Of a DNA stretch of 64,000 nt, positions 53,189 through 63,176 are shown piece after piece. How positions within the stretch are numbered: position 1 is the first letter of the stretch; each line of letters starts with the position of its first letter. Both the position numbers and the translations under genes were made by a program. Source of the stretch: Xestospongia bergquistia (lineage: Eukaryota > Porifera > Demospongiae > Haplosclerida > Petrosiidae); the NCBI GenBank assembly GCA_963965975.1, contig OZ014413.1:4722001-4786000 (forward strand), written 5' to 3'. The notes below the pieces were generated by a model. It worked only from the letters and a program-made list of their open reading frames with translations. It had not been told where the DNA came from and did not search any database.

Positions 53189-56100
53189 GTGTATAAGACA
53201 GAGAGTGAGACAAAGAAAGACAGAAAGTGACAGAAAGTTCTAACAACCAGTACTTACTCTGTGCCTCCAATTCCCAGAACACCATTATTACCTTGGCCCC
53301 AACTGTATACCATGCCATTCTCAGAAAGGGCCAGGAAATGATTCCCGGAGAAATTATGAGCAACTTGGACTATTTCATGGTCAGTAGGAAATGGTACAGG
53401 CTAAAATGAATAGACAACTACAGTAAAACCCTCTAATCTATCATTGAACAAACATTAGTTTTAGTAGAAAATAATACATAAAGTACAAAAAGTACTTTAA
53501 AGTACAAAAATAATCAGTAGATATCAGTCGATTGTTTCATTGCTACTATGCACATTTTAGGAAATTATAATAGAAACATTTTCTCAAACAGCATGTTTCT
53601 CTCGATATTTGTTTTCAAATTATTTTATCTGCCTTAGTTATAGTTGTTATGTATTATGTACCTCAACAGAGAAATCTCCATTACTACTTCCAAATACTTT
53701 AAATACTGTTCCATGAACAGTGAGTACTATTCTATGCTTTGGAGAAGAGAAGAATTGTTTAGCTCCAATCTCAAGAAGAACATTAGAAGATTGAGTCTTG
53801 TGAGAAGTTGGTGATGACTCGCCTTTGTGACTACCCCAATGGACTATTTTTGATGCTTTCAGTTGAACAGTTGTGATTTCAGCAAGCTATTGAGTGACAT
53901 AAATATTAATATGTAAACACATTGTGTTCAACTATGGACTTATGTAATCCCTGTACTACTCTAAAAGTCTGAATGGATCTGAATGAGTGCTGAGAACCAA
54001 TCTTAACAACTCCTTCATTATTGCTCATTTAGCTAAATTATACCTTAAAGATCTTAAATACTAAATCCGATACAAGGTTTGTGTATAGACAGCTATTATC
54101 ACATGATTCACATTATGTAAACTATTACATGTACATGTAGGCCATTGCCTGATGTAATACGCATGTATCATTGTAGTTTATTAAGTACCTCTTCTATGTT
54201 AATGTATGGCTGAGCAATTCTATCCAGATGTGAGAGAGTGATTGTAGCTATTTGCTTCAAGCCCAATCGAGTAGAGTCATCATTTGGGAGAGAAATTAGA
54301 TCCAGATAAGATTTAGTAGGTGTGGTTTCACCTGAAGAGGCCTATAAATACACACACATATATTCAAGAGCAAACTTTAACAAGTTAAGATTATTACAAC
54401 AAAAACCTTTAAATTCTTTTGCATGGCTGGTTGCTAATTATTTATTAGGAACTCACAGCTTCACATTGTCCAGCAGGTCCTTTGTAATTTGTTGATGAAG
54501 AAATTGCTGCAATTCTACGTAAAAATGGAACAAGGGGATAAGTAAGTTCTTCCTCTGGAAGTGATGTTGGTTCCTTTTCATGTTCAGACTTAAGTCGTTC
54601 GTTAGACCTTGAAGCATTATCTGCTAAATGTAGTAACAAGAGAATACAGTCTATTATGTGAGGAAGTGTCCCTCTTTGCAATGATAACTCAAATAATAAT
54701 GATAATGCCTTCTGACGATCTTCTAGAGGTACTTTCTTTTCCTCTTTATCAAAACTGCGATGAAGACATGAATGTAACATTATTGTATGCTTGGTCAAAG
54801 GCTTTTCAAGAATATAGACTTACCCACGGCAAACAGACTGTAAAAATCCCATGCATTGGTCTACAGCTTCTAACCAAACATTTGAAATGTCATGGGAATT
54901 GAACAAGGATGGCACAGGCAATTCTTGTAATATATCAAGTGCCTGTTGAAGGATTTCAGTACACAGATCTCTGTCTTCACCAGATCTCCAAGCACGTCGT
55001 AAAAAAGCAAAGGCAAAAGATAGGGCAGCTCTTGTACCAAGTTGAGCTAGTCTATCTGTACCACTTGGCTGTTTATCTGTGCTAAAGGAATAATGAGAAG
55101 TTAACTACATGTGCCAGCTAGTAAATAGATCATTAATAAATTTCTAGAAATTTACTTTATTTTTTGAGATTGAGATATTTTTTTCTCTGATGTTGTAATA
55201 GCGACATTTTTTTGAAGGTTTTCTTCAACTTCAGTCATAGAAATAGCACTCCTATAAGTCACAACATGATGATAATACAAAATATGTCATAAATTACCTG
55301 TTGGTTAAAGCAATAAAGACACGCTCCATTATTCTAAGTCTTTTTTGAAGTCTGGTTATAGAGGGAGTTGACCTAGCAACATTCCTAGTCAGCTCTTGTT
55401 GTTCAGATATGATTACTCTTTGTGCTTCCACTAACTGATCCAAAGTTGGCTCCTTGATCAAATGATATTGGAAAGAAAAAATATCAAAAATGGCCTGGTA
55501 ATGAATATATATCTGTAATGAATAATAACAGCTTTGGTAATGTATGGGATCTGGTAATGAATATAAATATAATGGTGAATATTGATATTCATATATCAGG
55601 TAGTCCTATTATAGCTCAATCTGGAAGTCACACTACTCAGGCTGAGACTGTATTTGATGTAAATGGTGAGTCAACTTTGTGAAGTCTTGATTTGTGTTTC
55701 ATCAGGCTAAGAAGTTAACTACAGTACATGTGCAGTAACTTATGGTTGTATAATATTTTGATAGAATTTCTTTAGCTATCTTTTCTAAACATTTAGTAAT
55801 ATACAAATGTAGATCCATTTTCAGATAGTCAGATACTCTAATCATTCAATATAGTTAGCAAAGCCACAAACAAAATAGACTTGTGTCAAAAATTTTATGA
55901 ATTATATTTTGCAATTGCAATAAAATCCATTAAAATGAAGCAACAAAAACATTTTATACAGTTGATCATATTAACAACACATTAGTGATCAGATATCTTG
56001 ACAATTTTTTTAATAGTATAATTATCAAATTTTAAAGAATGCGTTAGCACTTTAATGCACACAATAGTACAAACATTTCATTCATCCTCATCTTTTATGA

Positions 56101-57081
56101 AAGAAACCTTTTTTTCGCAATGATTGCTTTACTGCCACCAATGTAATATAAACACACATTAGGTAAATCATTTGGCATACCATTAATAATGGGCAGATGT
56201 TTCTTTTTTTCCATGCTAACATGAAATAGGTTTTATTAAGTTTCAACAATACTGCTAGCTTAGTTCATACTTTCATAATGTGTTTTTATAAGATATATTG
56301 ATCAAGTAAACATACTTCTCCCCAAGTCCATTGCTCTAATATTGGAGAAAAGCCAGATCGTTTAGTATCATTATCAGTTTTCGTTTCTTCATCATTTTCT
56401 TTCTCTTCCTTGTCAATTTCTGTATCTTTGTTTATGACAGATGTATCAGTGATGATTTCATCATCTTTTTCTAGTTCAGCCCACAACTGGGCAAGATCAT
56501 CATCAGAAAATATCAACTAAAGTGATAAGTAGTAATGTTTAAACATCTCTTTTGTATTGTTGACAAAAGACTCAATAACAAAACCCATCGTAAGTAAAAT
56601 GGTAAAATTTCCTATGTTAACTAAAAGTACATGTCATAAGCAGATCTTGACAAAATATGTATTCAAAGTAGTAGATGAAGCCTATCTGAATATAGACATT
56701 AAAATGAAGCAATTTGATTGGTCAAAATGGTACAAATTAGTTGTACACCTCCATCTCAGTAGCTATTGTGTTTCTAAAACTCTTATCGTGATCAATATGT
56801 AAATCACATAACTACCTCAATCTCAGTGTATAACCTATATCAATACAACTACTTTCGACTCTAGTTTTGGATGGGCTGTACTTCTAGTTGTTAATCTTCG
56901 TACTACACATTAATTAAAAGAGACTACTATTTACACTGGCACATGAACGAACAGCATAGCAAATACCATTATTACACAAAGATTAAGTATTTGACTTTAC
57001 TACACAAAGAACATAGAATGAGTGTACCCGTAAATCGGTTTTAATCCACTTGTGATCATTTTTTGGTAAAGATCGAAGCAT
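25301..57081 (-). CDS. HERC2: HERC2 giant HECT-type E3 ubiquitin ligase, complete gene
   Basis: Hand splicing with GT..AG sites gives 59 exons that join in phase throughout: 14,031 nt, 4,676 codons plus stop, close to the roughly 4,830 residues of the vertebrate protein. Domain order is diagnostic: RCC1-like repeat 1, cytochrome-b5-like, MIB/HERC2, UBA, CPH, ZZ finger, DOC/APC10, RCC1-like repeats 2 and 3, HECT. The HECT cysteine is Cys4624 (TGT at 25460-25462, in [12 protein letters not shown]). The ATG at 57079-57081 was chosen because the next residues (DHKWIKTDL) match the conserved N-terminus and no better start lies upstream. In vertebrates HERC2 transfers ubiquitin to DNA-damage and centrosome proteins and supports RNF8 signalling. 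Exons are listed in the domain entries below. The gene is transcribed away from the GRAF-type gene, with start codons 307 bp apart. Confidence 0.97.
27201..31580 (-). CDS. HERC2: HERC2 exons 52-57: RCC1-like domain 3
   Basis: Exons 31382-31580, 31056-31276, 30706-30883, 29125-29378, 27574-27793 and 27201-27515 (residues 3801-4263). Blades: [61 protein letters not shown], a W split across the intron before [13 protein letters not shown], and [15 protein letters not shown]. In vertebrate HERC2 this is the propeller nearest the HECT domain. The introns at 29379-30705 and 27794-29124 are the repeat-rich ones. Confidence 0.96.
28392..28965. repeat. MITE-like inverted repeats in HERC2 intron 55
   Basis: A complete small element at 28781-28959 has terminal inverted repeats of about 26 bp (AAAGGACATTTCAGACTTTA at its left, the complement at its right). 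A partial copy of the left half lies at about 28392-28512. The remainder of the intron, 27794-28390 and 28970-29124, shows nothing else. Confidence 0.75.
29717..30553 (-). mobile_element. hAT-type transposon remnant 1 in HERC2 intron 54
   Basis: The left end matches the TAGTGTTGTTTTAGTT end of the element at 35004; the right end is truncated. Flanking arms are rich in TTAGTTAGTTATAGTTAG. On the minus strand at 30063-30107 is the hAT C-terminal dimerisation motif ([14 protein letters not shown]) followed by a stop. This copy keeps the C-terminal part while the other keeps the N-terminal part. Confidence 0.72.
31882..33204 (-). CDS. HERC2: HERC2 exons 48-51: linker between RLD2 and RLD3
   Basis: Exons 32542-33204, 32261-32389, 32060-32202 and 31882-32010 (residues 3447-3800). 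The stretches [19 protein letters not shown] and [18 protein letters not shown] match a conserved beta-sandwich module of HERC-type proteins. [18 protein letters not shown] and [15 protein letters not shown] are further anchors. Confidence 0.95.
33366..38154 (-). CDS. HERC2: HERC2 exons 42-47: RCC1-like domain 2 and linker
   Basis: Exons 38056-38154, 37647-37861, 37252-37429, 36909-37159, 34152-34296 and 33366-34040 (to residue 3446). Blades include [44 protein letters not shown] and [14 protein letters not shown]. Exon 47 continues into a helical linker with [20 protein letters not shown]. One blade has GTKD where relatives have GRGG, so that turn is unusual. The large intron at 34297-36908 carries an hAT remnant. 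Confidence 0.95.
35004..36232 (-). mobile_element. hAT-type transposon remnant 2 in HERC2 intron 45
   Basis: Ends are inverted copies of TAGTGTTGTTTTAGTT, and both arms are filled with TTAGTTAGTTATAGTTAG repeats. On the minus strand, in the right order, are a BED-finger-like ORF (35552-35770, with [15 protein letters not shown] and a C..C..H layout) and a piece with [10 protein letters not shown] (about 35330-35405) typical of hAT transposases. The core and C-terminus are deleted. No clear 8-bp target duplication was found. Confidence 0.72.
38692..39580 (-). CDS. HERC2: HERC2 exons 39-41: DOC/APC10 domain
   Basis: Exons 39440-39580, 39027-39224 and 38692-38976 (residues 2718-2925). [20 protein letters not shown] is the APC10/DOC signature, a jelly-roll that in APC helps bind substrate. 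Exon 41 ends with the first RCC1-like strand of the next propeller ([14 protein letters not shown]). Confidence 0.95.
39678..41348 (-). CDS. HERC2: HERC2 exons 35-38: CPH domain and ZZ zinc finger
   Basis: Exons 41197-41348, 40536-40708, 39936-40091 and 39678-39879 (residues 2490-2717). The CPH domain ([15 protein letters not shown]), also found in CUL7/PARC, binds p53-type partners. It is followed by a second SH3-like module ([14 protein letters not shown]) and a ZZ finger with [17 protein letters not shown] and a distal His pair, all zinc ligands present. Confidence 0.95.
41597..42517 (-). CDS. HERC2: HERC2 exons 32-34: UBA region and acidic stretch
   Basis: Exons 42300-42517, 41944-42174 and 41597-41840 (residues about 2259-2489). 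A UBA-type fold is formed by [18 protein letters not shown] joined across the intron to [16 protein letters not shown], which binds ubiquitin in the family. An acidic Ser-rich tract ([18 protein letters not shown]) follows. The 780-bp intron at 42518-43297 has no visible feature. Confidence 0.94.
43298..45003 (-). CDS. HERC2: HERC2 exons 27-31
   Basis: Exons 44827-45003, 44505-44707, 43974-44354, 43667-43876 and 43298-43487 (residues 1872 to about 2258). Helical repeats are followed by an [18 protein letters not shown] beta segment that corresponds to the vertebrate LGGQVMHDEFGEGTVTRI. The intron between exons 30 and 31 contains the tRNA-Gln gene. Confidence 0.93.
43540..43611 (-). tRNA. tRNA-Gln (anticodon UUG)
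   Basis: A 72-nt cloverleaf reads on the minus strand. The acceptor stem pairs GGTCCCA with TGGGACC. The D arm contains TGGTGTAATGGTTAGCA (A box), the anticodon loop is CTTTGAA (anticodon TTG) on a TTGGA/TCCAA stem, and the T arm has GAGTTCAAGTCTC (B box). A long T run follows the 3' end, the Pol III terminator. It lies in HERC2 intron 30, same strand as HERC2. No CCA is encoded and no tRNA intron is present, as expected in eukaryotes. Confidence 0.96.
45103..45647 (-). CDS. HERC2: HERC2 exons 25-26: MIB/HERC2 domain
   Basis: Exons 45458-45647 and 45103-45310 (residues 1739-1871). The motifs [15 protein letters not shown] and [20 protein letters not shown] are the MIB/HERC2 signature shared with Mind-bomb ligases. 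An acidic/basic tail ([11 protein letters not shown]) follows. Confidence 0.95.
46135..49323 (-). CDS. HERC2: HERC2 exons 20-24: central helical region
   Basis: Exons 48442-49323 (882 nt), 48184-48357, 47579-47712, 46695-46867 and 46135-46282 (residues 1236-1738). Anchors are [20 protein letters not shown] and [21 protein letters not shown] 92-nt open block with good splice sites at 45918-46009, between exons 24 and 25, is excluded because including it shifts the frame. Introns at 46868-47578 and 47713-48183 hold nothing but AT-rich DNA and a (TTACTA)n tract. Confidence 0.92.
47878..47960. repeat. (TTACTA)n microsatellite in a HERC2 intron
   Basis: Three short clusters of TTACTATTACTATTAC, each separated by about 20 bp. 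Confidence 0.85.
49374..49685 (-). CDS. HERC2: HERC2 exons 18-19: cytochrome-b5-like domain
   Basis: Exons 49552-49685 and 49374-49502 (residues 1148-1235). The sequence [20 protein letters not shown] followed by NGKIYDIE is a b5 fold. The usual haem-ligand motif HPGG is absent, as in other HERC2 proteins, so haem binding is doubtful. Confidence 0.92.
50060..52189 (-). CDS. HERC2: HERC2 exons 13-17: helical linker
   Basis: Exons 51980-52189, 51524-51755, 50694-50926, 50467-50608 and 50060-50398 (residues 763 to about 1147). They match the conserved helical region between RLD1 and the cytochrome-b5-like domain, with [35 protein letters not shown] and [19 protein letters not shown] as anchors. 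No catalytic motif is expected here. Confidence 0.93.
52243..53400 (-). CDS. HERC2: HERC2 exons 9-12: RCC1-like domain 1
   Basis: Exons 53258-53400, 52978-53123, 52565-52850 and 52243-52513 (residues 481-762). Successive blades show the RCC1 signature, for example [31 protein letters not shown] and [16 protein letters not shown], followed by CG(S/N)xxxxALT. Such seven-bladed propellers mediate protein or GTPase binding; the partner of this one is not deducible here. Confidence 0.96.
53138..53182. repeat. (GA)n microsatellite in HERC2 intron 9
   Basis: About 20 AGAG units between exons 9 and 10. It gives the frame at 53070-53363 a run of Ser-Leu repeats, which is not coding. Confidence 0.95.
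53662..57081 (-). CDS. HERC2: HERC2 exons 1-8: N-terminal region
   Basis: Exons 57028-57081, 56316-56516, 55298-55452, 55156-55251, 54824-55081, 54457-54754, 54189-54341 and 53662-53886 (residues 1-480). The stretch [20 protein letters not shown] in exon 5 and [20 protein letters not shown] in exon 6 are nearly family-invariant. Exon 2 carries a highly acidic, probably disordered insert ([17 protein letters not shown]). The intron at 55453-56315 (863 bp) holds no feature that I can name. Confidence 0.95.
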
Positions 57082-57388
57082 CTTTAGGGAGAAGTGACTT
57101 CACTCCCACTATTATCAGAAACAGAAGGGACAAAGATACTCAAAACAATTTAAATACATAGACAATACCTTCTAAACGTGCTCTAAGTTATAGTTAACAA
57201 GATCAAATAACACTTGTACACTTCAGCAAATCAAATTGATCACGCCCCTAATAATGAGAGTGCAATATTAGTTGTCACGTGAGCTACTGGAGCAGTCTCT
57301 GACCCCCCTTCTTGATTCGCTCATTGTGACCTACCTGAGTGGGGAGTATCTAAGGCTTTGTTTAGTTCTGAAATAGTCTTCTGTCATT
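57082..57388. promoter_or_regulatory. Bidirectional promoter between HERC2 and the GRAF-type gene
   Basis: Only 307 bp separate the two start codons, which are transcribed apart. Motifs: an E-box GTCACGTGA at 57274-57282, and CACGCCCCT (GC/KLF-like) at 57241-57249. No TATA box stands at a typical distance from either start codon. Joint control is inferred from the layout. Confidence 0.65.
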
Positions 57389-60300
57389 ATGGGACTGCCT
57401 CCTTTAGAATATAGCGACTGCTTTTTGGACTCTCCTTCGTTTAGGGAAATAATAGCTCTTTACGAGCAGGAGTTGGAAGGAAACACACGAGTAGTTAAGA
57501 ACTTAGTGAAAGAATGTGATAATATGATACAGAAAACTGAAGGTGAGCTTTATTTCTTCTGGGATTATATGTCTTTATGTTGTGTTGAGATGAATATAAA
57601 TGTACAACATTTGTAGGTAAGTTAAGACATCATTTTTTCCTTTTAATAACATTATTGTTAGTGGTTATTATACCACCTGGATCATCAAATTGTAAAACTG
57701 TTTACTTAAGTTGTCATTTATAGTTAAGAATGGTGATACTATGCAATATATGTAAGTTTCCAGTAGTTACCTGGAAGTAATGAATTAAGTATCTCGTATA
57801 TTCATGTAGCTAGAAATAGTAATCACTGTTAGTCCCCTTACTGATATAATATGAAGCAAGTACAGAAAGCAGTGATAATAGTAGCAAGAATAGAGTTGGA
57901 CCATGTTTGTATATGTAAAGGAAACTAAGTTATTAGCATTCCTTAGACTCATGCCCCCCTCATTTTTGAAAGGTATCAATGAAATATATGAATATTCAGT
58001 TGTTGGTAATGTAGAATATGGTTCTGTTTTATCAGTGCTTATAATATTTACTGACTGAATTTTGCTCTTCCTTTGTTCGTATTAGTTTGCACATTATTAA
58101 ATATGACAGGTTGGGTAGATACTTTACCAATGAAAATTTACATATGGTCGTAGCAAACATTTTCTGTATTCCATAGAATTTTCCCGTGTTCAGCAGTCAT
58201 TTAGTCATGCCTTGAACCAGTTTCGCTTTCAAACAATTGGAACTGAACAAACTGAAGATGAAATGGTGATAGGTACATGGATGAACAGTAATAAATAGTA
58301 CTGAGTATTTATGAATCTTTAGGAAAGTCTTTGCAATGTTTTGCCAGATTGTTATTGTCCATTGAGGATTATCGTCATAATATGGTGAGTATTATGATTG
58401 TAAAGATTTATGATTAATGAATATAATTATACATGTACATATATGTACAACTATATTCATGTTGTACTTGCTTGTTTAGTTATCTATATATTAATGCACA
58501 GTGTTTACCTGTAAGAGCTTACTAAACAATGATCAAGCAAGGATTTGGCCATGGAGTGTTATTTGTAACTTAGCTTTAATACAAGTTGACTAGAACTCTT
58601 GTTTGCATTTGAAGCTTGTGCTATGATTGTTTTTTGTAGTTTTATTTTAAAAAACTCTTTCTTTTTATAGCTAAATGCTATAAGAGTGAGACTGTTGAAG
58701 ACTCTTGAGAATTTTCGGAAAGAGCACATGAAGAAGACATTAGTAAGTTTTCGCAAGTTGCTGTAATTATATATACATGTATTTAAATTCTTTTTGTGAA
58801 AGTATATAAGGAATATTATTAAAACTGTATGAAATCAAAAACTTTCTTACATGTATTTATTGAGATCTCTTTCACCATAGATATAGGGTAGACTCTACTC
58901 TAATATTTATGTTTTCACTAATTAAGTAGTCGTACTTAACATTTCATAGCTATTAAATATTACTTTTTAAAATTTTCCTAGGAAGAGAAGAAGAGGTTTG
59001 ATGATGCTTCGAGAAAATATTATACTTTCTTGGATAGTTTCTTGAGTGCAAAGCCACCTAAGAAGAAGGATGCTGTACCCACTCTTGCTGTATCAGAGGT
59101 AATAATGTATTATTCTTAACAAGTTGAAGCTCTATTTTCCACAGACTGATCATTTTGAACGTGAGAAAGCTCAGTTCAGGCAAATCTCATTTGATTATGT
59201 TGTCCACCTTCAAGATGTTCATGCTCAAAAACATTTTGAACTAGTTGAACCGGTATGCTCTCTTCCTAAAATTGATCAGTAGTTAAGATTGTATTGAAGC
59301 ACTAGAATAATATGATTATTTGTTACATGAAGAGCTGATTGTAAATACCTAACAATAGTTGACTTTCTATTTAGCATTTTGGTACATCATCTGGTTAGAT
59401 ATTGTGTTTACCGTCATATGCTCTATGAAATAAATTCACGTCACTGTTGACTGTTCTACTATATTTTTGTATTCTGATTACAAGTCTTAATACTAGACCT
59501 TAAAAGAAATGCTATTTTTAGTATTAATTAATAAAAATGTTTTGCAATAGAAGAGAGCAAAATATAGGTATGAAAGAATAATAATTTTGTAGCAGGAAGT
59601 GGATAAAGTTGTAAGCTTGTACTTACTTCAAGTATTTCTAAATGTTTCGTTATAGTTGTAACTAATTGTGTTATCACTAACAACGATGCATGCCTTTGTT
59701 AATTATGATTTCAGTAGTGTACATTTACTTTGGCTGCCATTGTTGTACAACATTAACTTATTACAATTTACATGTTTAATGATATTCATACAAATTGCTG
59801 TTATCATAATCTGTTTACTTATATAGATTATTGGTTATGTTAGTGATGTCACAACCTTCCTTCATCAAGGTAATTTAGAGCTACATGTACTATTTACCAA
59901 GCTAGAACTTCCTCTTTGCTGATGTGTGAAAAGGTTATAATTGATTAGATTTCAGTTGACTGATCTGATTCCAGATTCTGTATAGTGGAGGAAGTAACCC
60001 ATTCTTCTTTGTTAGCTAATATCTTACTGGTATGAAGCAAAAGAAGCTGTTTGGTGTTTGTCATCATGGTGACACTGTTTGTGACTTAATATATGTCCAT
60101 AAGTAGCAAAGAGGAGGTTCTAGCAAAGCTCATAATTGATTAGATTAGACTTTAAAAGATATAAATACAGATGTAGTGCTGTATTTCCAATATATATGCT
60201 ACCTAGAATCTGAGTCTGATTGATCAACTAAAATTTGTTCAAAATGTGCACTCAAGATTGTCTTAAAGATGAGATGTTTAGTTGCCAGCTTATGTGTGGC

Positions 60301-63176
60301 TTCCTTACTTTTGCTTAATGAGATTAACTAAAGTTTTGATGTGACCTTTGCTAGACTTTTCTTTTATATTAGCAAAGAGTCTAGCTTGATAGACTGCAAG
60401 GCTATATATAGTTATCCAAAATAGCCATAAGTGGTTAAGATAAGTGTCAGATTTTCTTATGTTTATACTAACAAGTACAATTTTCCCTGCAAAAATGGAT
60501 GGTGCATGTACATAGGGATCAAGATGGAGAAAAATGATGCAAACAAGATGTTAGCAATTGGTGATATCATTGTTCCTACATATTGCCATGTGGGAAGCAC
60601 TGTATAGTAATCAACGTGAATAGATGGGATGAAACCCATGTGATTGATTAGAATGCACGGTAGAGCTATCAGGAGTCATGTCACGCTATATTTACACTAG
60701 ACCACAAGTAGGCACGTGATTGCCAATATAGGGATGGAAAGTTTCAAACGGCCGTAAATAGTTTTTGATATAAACAATGATAATATGGCAATGCAAAGGC
60801 TGTCTCAAAATAGAACAGATCATTTAATCAATGAGTGCAGTTGATTCGAACGATGATTATGTTCGTGTGCGGACCTTGCCCACAAATTCTCTATTAATAT
60901 TACAAGTGATTGGTCCAAGTGTTGTAACATGATTCCCTGTAAGAGTTCACAGTTGTTAGTTAGAATCTATTTCTAAAGGATCAAATTAATAGAATCAATA
61001 CTCCGCTTCAACTCATAAACTTGAACAATGTGCTCTCTCCAGATCACTTGATCAAAAATTACATATCAGTTTCACATCCTCTCCCCACTGACCAGTAAGT
61101 CAATAGAATAAATAACAAAGGTTATCAGGTAGACAGAGCACTCTGGCCAATTAACAGATGAGCATGGGTGGGGTTCCTCAATGTCATTGTAGAGATGTAA
61201 GATAAGGGTCTAAAATTCAGAATCATCTCTACCTCTGAGATGACTGTCAACTCCACATCGCAGGATAATCTAACACTTGCCAATTAGGCATCTCTTCATT
61301 GATGTGACCATAAGCCTTCTCACCAGGGGGTTCTCAGAGGGCTTCTTGAGTTTAGATAGTGACTCTACAAGGAGTCTATTAAGATACCATCTTATGATTT
61401 TCACAACAGATGTAAATGATTTGGTATTTGTCCAAGATCATCAGACAAACAAATTCTTTCCTTATCATGAATTATCTGAACTCTGTAGTATGTTTGACCA
61501 CTCATATCTGGGACTACCTCTAAGTAGTCTATCACAACACAACTCATACACCAACAAATCTGGACCTTACTTTGAGTTGAACTTGTTGTCCCCTTTAGAT
61601 TGCAAAATCCACACCAGTGTATAGGAATGGTGAGTTCTGGACTCAGAAATCTGGTATTGGATGAAAGGGAGGTAGATAATATAGTCTTCTTTCAAATTTA
61701 AAACAAAAAACTTCTTGACTAACATCTCTGTCTTCAGATCCAGAATCTCATTTGTAATTTTGTCTGTGTCTTTTAGCCCAATAAGAATAATACTTGTCTT
61801 AGCCTTGAGCTGCTTAATTGAGTGTAGTAATTAATAATAACTGTCCAAGGACACTATTGTCTTCAAACGTCATAATTGAAAAGAAGCCATTGGATTCGTT
61901 CATAAGACCTTTCTTAGGACATTCTTACTTGACTACTTCTTACTCAACCATTCATCTGGAATGTTTTACTGATACTTCATTGATAGTCTGTTTTGGGTCC
62001 ATTCCATTGCAATGCCTGTACTGTGCATATTGTGGTGTAATTCCACCATATATGTGTATCATATTTACATTTGTGGTTCAAATAGTGTAACATATATGAA
62101 ATCATGTTCACATTCTTGATTTCATTGGTTGGTTTCAGGAAATGGTGTACTATTCACAAACTGCATTACACATTTTCATAATAACCATTGAATTTTTTAT
62201 GTAGCTTATGAAGAAGCTTGTAATATCAGACCACAGATTGAAGCTGTACAAGTCAAAGTTCAACTGGTAAATATCTAAACAAAAACAGCTTGTATGGTAC
62301 ATTGCGTGTTGAATAATATATTGTACTTTAATTGTGCTGTAGCTACGGGAAACCCACGAGAATGAACAAGAAAAGGCATATCACCTCAAAGCCCAAGTCA
62401 TAGAAGTGAGAATAAAATGAATGCTCACATGTAGTGCATATATATTAATGTGATTATGAAATAATCAGTCAGATATTTTAAATGTAATGTATTATTATGA
62501 ACCCAACTTGTGTTTAGTTTGCACTTCTGAGACATTTATCAGGCTTGTATCACTTTTCTCTTTAATTGGCTCTAAAGCTCTGTATAGGAACAATATACGA
62601 TACATAGCTCTTCATTGTTTTGTTTATATTTGAAGGTACTGAGACAATAGACTAATTAACATAGGTTAGTACTTAATGTTTGTGGGTTGCATAATGAGCA
62701 TTTTTTCCCGCCATCTCATAATGTTTCTATTTATATGCATTGCTGTGGAAGGAAAGGCAACTAAGAATTGAGAGGTTACTGTACAATTTGACTGTTTTAC
62801 CAGTGGACATCTCTACATAAGCTTTAGCATGAGCCGTTCTAGGCTATCGGCTCCTGTCTTTAGTATTTACTTAATGATGTCATGTACTATTACAGGAAGG
62901 ACAACAAGGCTTAGTACATCACCCTGAGTTTGTTAAACAAGGGCTAGTGACAATCTTGGATAAGAAAAGAGGCATTGGTAAGATAAACTAAGATTGTTAC
63001 ACCTTAGTTTACAATGACAACACACATGCATGTACATGTAACTACATAGACATTATTGTTGTTAGTGTTTTGCCTTATCAATTTTAGGAAACCACTGGCA
63101 GCGGTACTTTTGCCAGTTTCGTAAAATGGAGGGTAAAAAGATGGTCAAGTTTATATGCAGTCAGAAAAGCTCATCA
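57389..63176 (+). CDS. GRAF/oligophrenin-type RhoGAP, 5' part (BAR and start of PH)
   Basis: Exons 57389-57542, 58177-58272, 58323-58384, 58671-58742, 58982-59098, 59145-59252, 59827-59869, 62205-62266, 62343-62405, 62896-62977 and 63088-63176 join in phase for 316 codons. The start MGLPPLEYSDCFLDSPSFRE is the family hallmark. Residues to about 260 form a BAR domain (curved-membrane binding); from about residue 265 a PH domain begins (VKQGLVTILDKK..NHWQRYFCQF). The RhoGAP and any SH3 domain lie beyond the window. These proteins bring Rho/Cdc42 GTPase inactivation to endocytic membranes. Vertebrate ARHGAP26, ARHGAP10, ARHGAP42 and OPHN1 are all similar, so I do not choose a symbol. Confidence 0.9.
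59870..62204. other. Large intron of the GRAF-type gene
   Basis: A 2.3-kb intron, much longer than its neighbours. It includes an 85-codon minus-strand stretch without stops (61567-61821) that has no start codon and no recognised domain, and plus-strand ORFs at 61277-61624 and 61818-62090. Base composition is higher in GC at 60.8-62.0 kb. An unidentified transposon fragment is possible. Confidence 0.4.

Noticed and set aside
53070..53363. 97-codon minus-strand ORF with Ser-Leu repeats
   Set aside because: Reads across a (GA)n microsatellite in a HERC2 intron and is out of frame with the RCC1-like exons.
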